From Streptomyces sp. R41 (GTDB taxonomy: Bacteria; Actinomycetota; Actinomycetes; Streptomycetales; Streptomycetaceae): a stretch of 64,000 nucleotides of DNA. The stretch lies in assembly GCF_041053055.1 (NCBI RefSeq), contig NZ_CP163443.1:1736001-1800000 (forward strand). The letters run 5' to 3'. Below are positions 24,993 through 32,575 of the stretch, one piece after another; position 1 is the first letter of the stretch; each line of letters opens with the position of its first letter. The position numbers were made by a program, and so were the translations under genes. The notes beneath the pieces were generated by a model that was not told the DNA's origin, ran no database searches, and saw only the letters and a list, made by a program, of their open reading frames with translations.

Positions 24993-26150
24993 TTGGGGCG
25001 GTTGACCGGCGGGGACCCCTCTCTGCTGCGAAGGATCAATTCCGCGGTGGTGCTGCACGCGCTGCGTGCAACGGACTGCGCGACCCTCACCGAGATCACC
25101 CGGGTGACGGGCTTGTCCCGGCCCACGGTCGAGGGCGTCGTCGAAGGGCTGATCGAGAACGGACTCGTCGTCGAGAAGGCGGCCGAGGAGGGCGCTGCCC
25201 GGCGCCAGGGGCGTCCGGCACGCAGGTTCCGGTTCCGGGCCGAGGCGGGCCATCTGCTGGGCCTGGAGATAGGCCCGCACCGCGTCGCCGCGCTGCTCGC
25301 GGATCTGGACGGCCGTGTGCTGGGTGCCATGGCCAAGGACGTGGACGAGAGCGCTTCGGCGGACGAGCGGCTCGAACGGCTGCGGATGGCGGTCGCCGAG
25401 CTGCTGCGCCGCGCGGGCATCGCCCGAAGCTCCCTCCGGGCGGTCGGCGTGGGCAGCCCCGGGATCGTGGAGGCGGACGGCACCGTGCGGCTGGGCACGG
25501 CGCTGCCGGAGTGGACGGGCCTGCGGCTCGGCGAACGGCTGAGTCGTTCCTTCAAGTGCCCGGTGCTGGTCGAGAACGACGCCAACGCCGCGGCGGTCGC
25601 CGAGCACTGGAAGGGCGCGGCCACCGAGTCCGACGACGTCGTGTTCGTACTGGCGGGGCTGAGCCCGGGCGCCGGTTCGCTGATCGGCGGGCGGCTGCAC
25701 CGGGGGTACGGCGGCGCGGCCGGCGAGATCGGCGCGCTGCATCTGCTGGGCCGCGAGGTCACTCCCGAGACGCTGCTCTCCACCACGGACGAGCCGCTCC
25801 ACCCGCTCGACGAACAGGCCGTCGCCGAGGTCTTCGCGCTCGCCAAGGGCGGTGACCAGCGGGCCCGTGCGGCGGTCGACCGCTTCATCCAGCGCCTCGT
25901 GCACGACGTCGCGGCGCTCGTCCTCGCCCTCGACCCCGAGCTGGTCGTCATCGGCGGCTGGGCGGCCGGCCTGGACGGCGTACTGGAGCCGCTGCGGCGC
26001 GAGTTGGCGCGCTACTGTCTGCGGCCGCCCAAGGTGACCCTCTCTCTCCTGGGCGAGGCGGCGGTGGCGACCGGAGCGCTGCGGCTGGCTCTCGATCATG
26101 TGGAGGAGCAGCTGTTCGCGGTCGAGGGGACCGTGACGGCGCGCCGTTGA
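24993..26150 (+). CDS. ROK-family transcriptional regulator
   Basis: A 385-residue regulator: N-terminal winged helix-turn-helix (about 15-75, with TGLSRPTVEGVVEGLIENGL) and a C-terminal ROK sugar-kinase-like domain containing VENDANAAAVAEHW and GGAAGEIGALHL. The CxCGxxGCxE zinc motif of many ROK proteins is absent at the expected place after GEIG. This suggests a ligand-sensing fold without kinase activity. TTG start at 24993 behind GGGAGGA. Convergent with a GntR regulator. Confidence 0.88.
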   Translation: MGRLTGGDPSLLRRINSAVVLHALRATDCATLTEITRVTGLSRPTVEGVVEGLIENGLVVEKAAEEGAARRQGRPARRFRFRAEAGHLLGLEIGPHRVAALLADLDGRVLGAMAKDVDESASADERLERLRMAVAELLRRAGIARSSLRAVGVGSPGIVEADGTVRLGTALPEWTGLRLGERLSRSFKCPVLVENDANAAAVAEHWKGAATESDDVVFVLAGLSPGAGSLIGGRLHRGYGGAAGEIGALHLLGREVTPETLLSTTDEPLHPLDEQAVAEVFALAKGGDQRARAAVDRFIQRLVHDVAALVLALDPELVVIGGWAAGLDGVLEPLRRELARYCLRPPKVTLSLLGEAAVATGALRLALDHVEEQLFAVEGTVTARR

Positions 26151-26170
26151 CCCAGCACCCCTTGAACGAC

Positions 26171-26200
26171 GTCGCGCCCCGGATTTCTCCGGGGCGCGAC
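26171..26200. terminator. Bidirectional terminator between ROK and GntR genes
   Basis: Perfect 13-bp stem GTCGCGCCCCGGA / TCCGGGGCGCGAC with loop TTTC, placed between two convergent stops. Confidence 0.8.
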
Positions 26201-26226
26201 GGGTGCGGTTCTGCGGGCCGCTCGGC

Positions 26227-26988
26227 TCAGGAAACGCGGCGCTCCGGGTCGTGGTGGATCTCCACGCCGCCGGAGTCGCCGAAGGTCAGCCGGCAGGTGT
26301 CGGCGCGGTATGTGGCCACCGAGACCGCCGCGGTGCGCCCCTCGGCGAAGAAGCGGGTCGTGACGACGAGGACGGGCGCTCCGGGAAGCCGGTCGAGTTC
26401 CTTGGCGTCGTCCGCGCGGGCCGAGCCGAGCTCCACGGCGCGGTCCTGGCCCTCCAGCTCCAGGCGCTGCAGCTCGCGCAGCACGGCACGCGCGCGTGCC
26501 GCACCCGAGGGCGCGTCGATCGCGGACAGGTCGGGCACCGAGGACGCCGGGACGTAGAGCAGCTCGGCGGCGACCGGCTGGCCGTGCGTCACGCGCGAGC
26601 GGCGCACCGTGTGCACCTGCTCGCCGTGGACGGTCTCCAGAATGTCGGCCACCGACGCGGGCGGGACAGCCACCGCGCAGTCAGCGGGCTGCCAGGCGTC
26701 GCCGACCGCGCCCGGCCACACGTGCTGCTCGGATCCGACGGCCACGCCCATGCGCGGCGGGGCGACCGTGGTGCCCACTCCGCGGCGGCGCTGCAGCCGT
26801 CCTTCCAGTTCGAGCTGCTCGAGAGCCTGCCGCAGCGTGGCTCGCGCGACGCCGAACCGGGCCGCCAGGTCGCGCTCGTTGGGCAGGATCTCACCCACGG
26901 AGAACTCAGAGTCCAGTGCCTCACTGAGCACGGTCTTGAGATGCCAGTACTTAGGCTCCGGCACCGATTCCAGCTGCTGGGTCCCCAC
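26227..26988 (-). CDS. GntR/HutC-family transcriptional regulator
   Basis: A 253-residue regulator. The N-terminal winged helix (about 10-75: ILPNERDLAARFGVARATLRQALEQL) is followed by RRRGVGTTVAPP and a UTRA effector domain (about 90-245). The fold type is that of the HutC subgroup, which includes DasR. Start ATG 26988. A promoter with an overlapping palindrome similar to the DasR element lies upstream, so autoregulation is likely. Effector unknown. Confidence 0.88.
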   Translation of the reverse strand: MGTQQLESVPEPKYWHLKTVLSEALDSEFSVGEILPNERDLAARFGVARATLRQALEQLELEGRLQRRRGVGTTVAPPRMGVAVGSEQHVWPGAVGDAWQPADCAVAVPPASVADILETVHGEQVHTVRRSRVTHGQPVAAELLYVPASSVPDLSAIDAPSGAARARAVLRELQRLELEGQDRAVELGSARADDAKELDRLPGAPVLVVTTRFFAEGRTAAVSVATYRADTCRLTFGDSGGVEIHHDPERRVS

Positions 26989-27065
26989 CCTGTCCTCCGC
27001 AATCGCCGTGGCCCGGCGGCGTTTTAGCGCCCTTGTTTATTAAAGGTTCTTGCACTATCTCTGCG

Positions 27066-27100
27066 ACCATAGGGCCGCCCCCACCCTTGGTCAAGACCAA
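27066..27100 (-). promoter_or_regulatory. GntR gene promoter overlapped by a dre-like operator
   Basis: On the minus strand: -35 TTGACC (27094-27089), 17-bp spacer, -10 TATGGT (27071-27066). The -35 lies in the palindrome TTGGTCAAGACCAA (27087-27100). Its core TGGTC-N2-GACCA equals the TGGTC-TA-GACCA core known for HutC/DasR sites apart from the two central bases. Confidence 0.6.
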
Positions 27101-27185
27101 TCCTCGATCGCTTACGGATTGCACAGGTGCGTTGCCGCAGAGCGTTCACAGGGCGTTCGTGCTGGGCGATGTCCGTGACACAACG

Positions 27186-27219
27186 CCGAAAGCCCCCGTC
27201 CAGGAGACGGGGGCTTCGG
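27186..27219 (-). terminator. Rho-independent terminator after the ECF sigma gene
   Basis: Stem AGCCCCCGTC / GACGGGGGCT (10 bp) with loop CAGGA, extended by CCGA/TCGG around one unpaired base. On the minus strand a short TTT follows. Confidence 0.75.
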
Positions 27220-27257
27220 CGTCGTACGGGTACGGGGCCCGATGCGGCACGGAGTGC

Positions 27258-28142
27258 CTATGTGGCGGACAGGGACACCAGCTTCTCGGGATTGCGCATG
27301 ATGTAGACGCACTGGATGCGGCCGTCCACGACGTCCAGCTGGAAGACGCTGTCCGGCTTGCCGGCGGAGAGGACGAGCACCGCGAACCCGCCGTTGATCT
27401 CCAGGAAACGGAACGAGGGGGCGGGCACGCCCTTCTTGGCCGCGCCGATGAGGAAGCGCCCCACCTTGTCGGCGGTATCGAGGACCCGCCGCGGTGCCTG
27501 GGACAGGCCGCCGCTGTCGCCGACCAGCCGCGCGTCCGGCGCCAGCAGGGACATGAGCCCTTCCAGGTCGCCCTCGGCGGCAGCGGCGAGGAACCGCTCG
27601 GTCAGATCGCGGCGTTCGACCGGGTCGACCTCGTAGCGCGGCCGCCGTTCGTCGACGTGCTTGCGCGCCCGCCCGGCGAGTTGCCGCACCGCGGGCTCGC
27701 CGCGGTCGAGGACGGCGGCGATGTCCGCGTACGGATAGCCGAACGCCTCCCTGAGGACGAACACCGCGCGCTCCAGGGGCGACAGCGATTCCAGGACGAC
27801 GAGGACGGCGAGCGAGACCGAGTCGGCGAGCACGGCCCGCTCCGCCGTGTCGGCAACGGTGTCCCCGAAGTCGGTGACATACGGCTCGGGAAGCCACGGT
27901 CCCACGTACGCCTCGTTGCGCGACCGCACCTGGCGCAGCCGGTCGATGGCGAGGCGCGTGGTGATGCGGACCAGGTAGGCGCGCGGCTCGCGCACCTCGG
28001 TCCGGTCGGCGCCGGACCAGCGCAGCCACGCCTCCTGGACCACGTCCTCCGCGTCGGCCACCCGCCCCAGCATCCGGTAGGCGACGCCCATCAGGATGGG
28101 ACGGTGCTCTTCGAAGACATCGGTCGCGGTGTCGATCGTCAC
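27258..28142 (-). CDS. ECF sigma factor with C-terminal SnoaL-like domain (ECF41/SigJ type)
   Basis: A 294-residue sigma factor. Region 2 (about 8-75: RPILMGVAYRMLGRVADAEDVVQEAWLR, in the window as one stretch) and region 4 (about 115-165: LSPLERAVFVLREAFGYPYADIA) are clear. A SnoaL-like extension follows (about 180-290) with GDSGG and the near-terminal NPEKL. Both motifs are hallmarks of ECF41, where the extension replaces an anti-sigma factor. GTG 28142 is chosen because homology starts there. Divergent from an oxidoreductase gene, the usual ECF41 companion. Confidence 0.88.
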   Translation of the reverse strand: MTIDTATDVFEEHRPILMGVAYRMLGRVADAEDVVQEAWLRWSGADRTEVREPRAYLVRITTRLAIDRLRQVRSRNEAYVGPWLPEPYVTDFGDTVADTAERAVLADSVSLAVLVVLESLSPLERAVFVLREAFGYPYADIAAVLDRGEPAVRQLAGRARKHVDERRPRYEVDPVERRDLTERFLAAAAEGDLEGLMSLLAPDARLVGDSGGLSQAPRRVLDTADKVGRFLIGAAKKGVPAPSFRFLEINGGFAVLVLSAGKPDSVFQLDVVDGRIQCVYIMRNPEKLVSLSAT

Positions 28143-28210
28143 CGTCCCATCCCACCCGACGCGTCTTGCCGTGTCCAGGCGGAATCGGCACTCACTGGAG
28201 CACAATGACC

Positions 28211-28232
28211 CGCGGGCCACCGGTGGCCCGCG
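28211..28232. promoter_or_regulatory. 22-bp perfect palindrome between sigma factor and oxidoreductase
   Basis: Each half is CGCGGGCCACC read inward. It lies 24 bp before the oxidoreductase start and 69 bp from the sigma start. It may be an operator for both genes or a hairpin in the oxidoreductase leader. Confidence 0.5.
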
Positions 28233-28255
28233 GCCTCGACACTGGAGGAGTGACC

Positions 28256-28909
28256 ATGCGGTACGCGGTTCTGGGCACGGGCGAAGTGGGGCGCACCCTC
28301 GGCGGCAAGCTGATCGAACTGGGTCACGAGGTGTCGTTGGGTTCGCGCACGAAGGACAATCCGGCCGCGGTGGAGTGGGCCGACAGCGCGGGACCCGGGG
28401 CGGGCCACGGCACGTTCGCGGAGGCGGCCGCCTTCGGCGAGGTGGTCGTGAACGCGGTGGGCGGACAGGTGGCCGTCACCGCGCTGCAAGCGGCCGGCGA
28501 GGAGAATCTGAACGGCAAGGTCGTCATCGACGTCTCCAACCCCATCGGGTTCGAGGACGGTCAGGTGCGCCTCTCGCCCGTCGAGTCGGACAGCGTGGGC
28601 GAACAGATCCAGCGCTCCTTCCCGCACGCGCGCGTGGTGAAGAGCCTCAACACCGTCAACTGCCATGTGATGGTCGACCCCGCGCTGGTGCCGGGCGAGC
28701 ACCAGATCTTCGTCTCCGGGGAGGACCAGAGCGCGAAGGAGCAGGTGACGGCGCTCCTCGGTGAATTCGGCTGGCCGCCGCACCGCGTGCTCGACCTGGG
28801 CGGCATCCGGACGGCGCGGGCCGCGGAGATGTACCTGCCCATGTGGCTGACCCTGTTCCAGCAGATCGGGCACCCGGAGTTCAACGTGGAGGTACGCAGG
28901 GCGCGTTGA
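28256..28909 (+). CDS. NAD(P)/F420-dependent oxidoreductase (FNO-like)
   Basis: A 217-residue Rossmann-fold protein. The dinucleotide motif is VLGTGEVGRTLGGKLIELGHEV, followed by SLGSRTKDNP; VVIDVSNPI and VVKSLNTVNCHVM match NADPH:F420 oxidoreductase-like proteins. ATG 28256 is preceded by GGAGGAG. Its position divergent from an ECF41-like sigma gene fits the known pairing of that sigma group with oxidoreductase, epimerase or decarboxylase genes. Confidence 0.87.
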   Translation: MRYAVLGTGEVGRTLGGKLIELGHEVSLGSRTKDNPAAVEWADSAGPGAGHGTFAEAAAFGEVVVNAVGGQVAVTALQAAGEENLNGKVVIDVSNPIGFEDGQVRLSPVESDSVGEQIQRSFPHARVVKSLNTVNCHVMVDPALVPGEHQIFVSGEDQSAKEQVTALLGEFGWPPHRVLDLGGIRTARAAEMYLPMWLTLFQQIGHPEFNVEVRRAR

Positions 28910-28975
28910 GGGACACGCGCGCGTGCCGCTGGACGACACGCGTAGGCGCGTCGCGCGGGTTCGTGGCGGCCGGGG

Positions 28976-28991
28976 GCTACCCGTCGGTAGC
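28976..28991. promoter_or_regulatory. Inverted repeat upstream of the alpha/beta hydrolase
   Basis: GCTACC, spacer CGTC, GGTAGC: 6-bp arms, 65 bp before the hydrolase start. The TACC-N4-GGTA core resembles operators of TetR-family lipid-metabolism regulators; the regulator is not encoded nearby. Confidence 0.4.
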
Positions 28992-29055
28992 AGTTGCTGA
29001 CAAGCTGTCTACAAGACTGTCCGTCAGCGTGTCCCAGACGACGAGGAGCAGCCCC

Positions 29056-29886
29056 ATGTCCGCCACGGTCTCCTTCAGCCTCCCCTCATCGCGCGGCCCG
29101 AGGACCGTGACCATGTCCTACGCGCGCGTGGGCACCGGAGAACCGCTGCTCCTGCTGCACGGCATCGGTCACCACCGGCAGGCCTGGGACCCGGTCATCC
29201 ACATCCTGGCGGCCGAGCGCGACGTCATCGCCGTCGACCTCCCGGGGTTCGGCGAGTCACCGGCGCTGCCCGAAGGACTCACGCACGACCTGTCGACGGT
29301 GGTGCCCGCGCTCGGCGCGCTGTGCGAGGCGCTGGAGATCGAGCGGCCGCATGTGGCGGGCAACTCCCTGGGCGGGCTGCTGGCCCTGGAGCTGGGCCGG
29401 GAGAAGCTCGTACGGTCCGTCACTGCGCTCTCGCCCGCCGGGTTCTGGTCGTCGGTCGAGCGGCGGTACGCGTTCGGCGTGCTGATCGCGATGCGGCAGG
29501 GCGCCCGACGCCTGCCGCTCCCGGTGGTGGAGCGGCTCTCTCGTACGGCAGCCGGGCGCGCGGCGCTGACGAGCACCATCTACGCCCGCCCCGGCCGCCG
29601 TTCACCCGAGGCCGTCGTCGCGGAGACCCTCGCGCTGGCCCACGCCGAGGGCTTCACCGATACCCTCCGGGCGGGCTCCACCGTCCAGTTCACGGACGAC
29701 ATCCCCGGGCTTCCCGTCACCGTGGCCTGGGGCACCCGCGACCGGCTGCTGGTGCGCCGCCAGGGAATCCGCGCCAAGCACATCATTCCCCGGGCGCGGC
29801 TGGTGCGGCTGCCCGGCTGCGGGCACGTCCCGATGAACGACGATCCGGCGCTCGTCGCCCGCGTCATCCTCGACGGCAGCAGCTGA
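29056..29886 (+). CDS. Alpha/beta-fold hydrolase
   Basis: A 276-residue serine hydrolase. The oxyanion strand is LLLLHGIGHH, the nucleophile elbow is GNSLGG (Ser104), the acid is probably the Asp in AWGTRDRLL, and the catalytic His is in LPGCGHVPM. ATG 29056 follows GAGGAG. No signal peptide. The substrate (ester, lactone or epoxide) is not predictable. Its last 285 bp are overlapped antisense by the extended EamA frame. Confidence 0.88.
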   Translation: MSATVSFSLPSSRGPRTVTMSYARVGTGEPLLLLHGIGHHRQAWDPVIHILAAERDVIAVDLPGFGESPALPEGLTHDLSTVVPALGALCEALEIERPHVAGNSLGGLLALELGREKLVRSVTALSPAGFWSSVERRYAFGVLIAMRQGARRLPLPVVERLSRTAAGRAALTSTIYARPGRRSPEAVVAETLALAHAEGFTDTLRAGSTVQFTDDIPGLPVTVAWGTRDRLLVRRQGIRAKHIIPRARLVRLPGCGHVPMNDDPALVARVILDGSS

Positions 29887-30768
29887 GCGGCGCCCCACAA
29901 GGGCCAACGCACCGGATCCCAGGGCGACTCCCGCGCCGACCAGGGCGCTCCCCGCGGCCTGGGCGGCGCCGTACGCGCCCGTGCCGACGAGCGGCGCGGT
30001 GCAGGCGGCCGCGACGGGGATGAGCCCGGAGAAGAGCGTGGCGCGCTCCGCACCGATGCGCTGCATGCCCATGTACCAGCACACGAAGCCGACGACCGTG
30101 ACGACCGCCGCCTGCCACAGCAGTGCGGCGCCCTCGGTCGCGTCCGGCGTCCGCAGCCACGCCCCTCCGCCGGTGAGCACCCCGGCCACCGCCGACTCGA
30201 CCGCGGCGATCGCGCAGACGGTGGCCGACAGCAGCCTTGGCCCGAGGGGACGCAGCACCGGCACGGCCAGGACCGCGAAGCCGACCTCTCCGGCCAGCGC
30301 GCACACCGAGTACGCGATGCCGGCCGCGTCCGTACGACCCCATCCCTGGACAGTGAAGGCGCCCAGCGCGACGAGCAACGCCCCGCACAGGACGCGACGT
30401 TGCGGACGACGCCCTTCCTGAAGGGGTACGACAACGGCCACGACCACCGGGGCGCAGCCCACGAAGACGCCGGGAACCGCCGGTTCCGCCGAGCGTTCGG
30501 CGGCGATCACCGCGAGGTTGAAGCCGACCATGCCGACCGCCGCGAGCAGCGCGAGGCGCCCCCACTGACGGGCCGCGAGCCGCCTCAGCGGCGCCCCGCC
30601 ACCGCGGCCGACCAGCGGCAGGAGCAGGACGCAGGCGAGGCCGTAGCGGAGGAACTGGCCACCCGCGTACGGGTAGTGGCCCAGGACGCTGTTGGCGGTG
30701 AAGGAGCCTCCGACGAGAACACAGGCGAGGGCGGCGAGCAACGCGCCCCGGGTGGTGGTGGCGTTCAT
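29602..30768 (-). CDS. EamA/DMT-family transporter, abnormally long C-terminus
   Basis: Ten-helix drug/metabolite transporter with two EamA repeats (residues about 5-140 and 155-290); the N-terminus is MNATTTRGALLAALACVLVG. Homology ends at GALALVGRR near residue 294 (about 29887), but no stop occurs in frame until 29602. This adds about 94 hydrophilic residues antisense to the alpha/beta hydrolase. A lost stop codon is the likely cause. Divergent from a MocR regulator, which commonly controls such exporters. Confidence 0.8.
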   Translation of the reverse strand: MNATTTRGALLAALACVLVGGSFTANSVLGHYPYAGGQFLRYGLACVLLLPLVGRGGGAPLRRLAARQWGRLALLAAVGMVGFNLAVIAAERSAEPAVPGVFVGCAPVVVAVVVPLQEGRRPQRRVLCGALLVALGAFTVQGWGRTDAAGIAYSVCALAGEVGFAVLAVPVLRPLGPRLLSATVCAIAAVESAVAGVLTGGGAWLRTPDATEGAALLWQAAVVTVVGFVCWYMGMQRIGAERATLFSGLIPVAAACTAPLVGTGAYGAAQAAGSALVGAGVALGSGALALVGRRSAAAVEDDAGDERRIVVHRDVPAAGQPHQPRPGNDVLGADSLAAHQQPVAGAPGHGDGKPGDVVRELDGGARPEGIGEALGVGQREGLRDDGLG

Positions 30769-30790
30769 GACGCTGACGCTAGGAAGAGAC

Positions 30791-30810
30791 GTGGTCCGGT
30801 TTAAGGTCCA
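30791..30810. promoter_or_regulatory. Candidate MocR binding site
   Basis: Direct repeat GGTCC at 30793-30797 and 30805-30809 (12-bp phase) in the 47-bp gap between the EamA and MocR starts. Direct repeats are usual for MocR/PdxR regulators. Confidence 0.4.
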
Positions 30811-30815
30811 CTTCC

Positions 30816-32264
30816 ATGACGTCATCGGGGACCAATTCGAGCGGCCTGTCATCCGGATCGTCGGGACCCTCGCCTTGGGCCGCCGCCTGGGAGCTGCTCG
30901 TACCCGCCGCTTCGGCCCCGGCACGCGCACGTGGCCGGACACTCCAGGCGGCGCTGCGCGAGGCGGTCCGTTCCGGTCGGCTCGCTCCGGGCACGCGGCT
31001 GCCGTCCAGCCGTGAGCTCGCCGCCGATCTCGGCGTGTCGCGGGGATTGGTCACCGAGGCCTACGAGCAGTTGACGGCCGAGGGGTACCTGCGCAGTGAC
31101 CGGGGTGCCGGGACCTGGGTCGGCGGCGCGGCCAGGGCGGCGAGTCCCCGCGCGCGTGATCTCGCCCCACGGCCGGCCGGAGCGCGGGCCGACTTCGTTG
31201 CCGGGACGCCGGACCTGTCGCTGTTCCCGCGCGCCGCGTGGGCGGCCGCGCAGCGCGGGGTCCTGGCCGAACTCCCCCACCACGCACTGGGCTACCCGGA
31301 TCCTCGCGGGCTGCCCCGGCTGCGCACCGCCCTCGCCGCATTGCTCGCCCGGCGCCGGGGCGTGGTCGCGGACCCGGAGCGGATCCTCGTCATCTCCGGA
31401 GTCGCGCAGGCGATGGCACTGCTCGGATTCGTGCTCCACGCGCGCGGGGTGCGCGATGTCGGCGTCGAGGATCCGGGGAGTCCCGAGCACGGCGCGCTGT
31501 ACGCCTCGGCCGGCGTCGGCACCGTACCGCTGCCCCTGGACAAGGAAGGGCTGGCCATCGGGCCGCTGGAGGCATCGGGCGTACGCGCGGTCGTGACGAC
31601 ACCCGCCCACCAGTTCCCCACCGGGATCGCGTACTCGGCGCGGCGCCGCGTGGAACTCCTCGACTGGGCGCGCTCGGTGGACGGTCTGGTGATCGAGGAC
31701 GACTACGACGGCGACTTTCGCTACGACCGTGCCCCGGTGGGCGCCCTGCAAGGGCTCGACCCCGAACACGTCGCCTACACGGGTTCGGTCAGCAAGTCCC
31801 TCGCACCGGGGCTGCGGCTCGGCTGGCTGCTCGTCCCCGCTTCCCTGTCCGCCGAGGTCGTCGAACGCAAGCGCACGATGGATCTCGGGAACCCGGTCGT
31901 CGACCAGGCACTCCTCGCCCGCTTCGTGGAACGGGGTGACTACGACCGGCAGCTGCGCCGCTGCCAGCGCGCCTACCGGGAACGGCGCGACGCGCTCGTG
32001 TCCGCCCTGGAGGAGCACTTTCCGGGCACGAAGGTGTCCGGAATCGCGGCGGGTCTGCATGCGATCGCCGCGTTGCCCGACCGGTACGGTCCTCGGGACC
32101 ACTTCCTGGAGCGGGCCGCCGCGGCCGGAGTGGCGGTGCGCCCGCTGGCCCACTACGGGGAGCCGGTCGAGGACGGCGTACGGCTGGTGCTGGGGTACGC
32201 GCACATGTCGCCGGCTCGGATCCGCGACGGGGTGCGGTTGATGGCGGAGGCGGTGCGCGGCTGA
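30816..32264 (+). CDS. MocR/PdxR-type GntR regulator with aminotransferase domain
   Basis: A 482-residue regulator. The GntR winged helix (about 35-105: GTRLPSSRELAADLGVSRG) is linked to a class I aminotransferase-like domain. The PLP lysine is Lys327 in YTGSVSKSLAPGLRLGW, and VIEDDYDGDFRYD is the PLP-aspartate segment. Divergent from the EamA transporter, so it probably controls export of an amino-containing metabolite. The 3' end is followed by degenerate copies of its own terminal sequence. Confidence 0.9.
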   Translation: MTSSGTNSSGLSSGSSGPSPWAAAWELLVPAASAPARARGRTLQAALREAVRSGRLAPGTRLPSSRELAADLGVSRGLVTEAYEQLTAEGYLRSDRGAGTWVGGAARAASPRARDLAPRPAGARADFVAGTPDLSLFPRAAWAAAQRGVLAELPHHALGYPDPRGLPRLRTALAALLARRRGVVADPERILVISGVAQAMALLGFVLHARGVRDVGVEDPGSPEHGALYASAGVGTVPLPLDKEGLAIGPLEASGVRAVVTTPAHQFPTGIAYSARRRVELLDWARSVDGLVIEDDYDGDFRYDRAPVGALQGLDPEHVAYTGSVSKSLAPGLRLGWLLVPASLSAEVVERKRTMDLGNPVVDQALLARFVERGDYDRQLRRCQRAYRERRDALVSALEEHFPGTKVSGIAAGLHAIAALPDRYGPRDHFLERAAAAGVAVRPLAHYGEPVEDGVRLVLGYAHMSPARIRDGVRLMAEAVRG

Positions 32265-32410
32265 GGCACCTCGGGGCGAGAGCGGAGGCGGTACGTGGCT
32301 GAGCCGCCCCGGAGCCCCGGGGGGAGGGCGGAAGGCTCGCGCGGCCGAACCGCCACGAAACCGAGGGCGGAGGGCTGACGCCTCGCGCGGCCGAGCCACC
32401 ACGAGGCAAG
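32240..32410 (+). repeat. Degenerate duplications of the MocR gene 3' end
   Basis: The terminal gene sequence GCGGAGGCGGTGCGCGGCTG recurs as GCGGAGGCGGTACGTGGCTG about 34 bp downstream. Looser copies containing CTCGCGCGGCCGA (twice) and a C(C/A)ACCACGAGGC-like tail continue to about 32410. The 32265-32489 gap holds no gene. Confidence 0.55.
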
Positions 32411-32489
32411 GGCGATTGCTGTGCGCGGTTGATGCGCCCCGCCGTCGTACACCTGTCGCACACCGGTTCCCTTGTCCCTGGGGTCAGTT

Positions 32490-32511
32490 GTTCACTTGCG
32501 GTTTCCGTGTG
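32490..32511 (+). promoter_or_regulatory. PHO box upstream of phoD
   Basis: Unit 1 GTTCACTTGCG (32490-32500) fits the Streptomyces PhoP 11-bp direct-repeat consensus, and unit 2 GTTTCCGTGTG (32501-32511) matches at about 7 positions. It ends 64 bp before the phoD start. Predicts induction by phosphate starvation through PhoR-PhoP. Confidence 0.65.
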
Positions 32512-32575
32512 CGCTGCGACGCCCCAGTAGTTGTGGCATTGCACACTGGCCGAATCCGTCCCTGGAGGCGCATTC

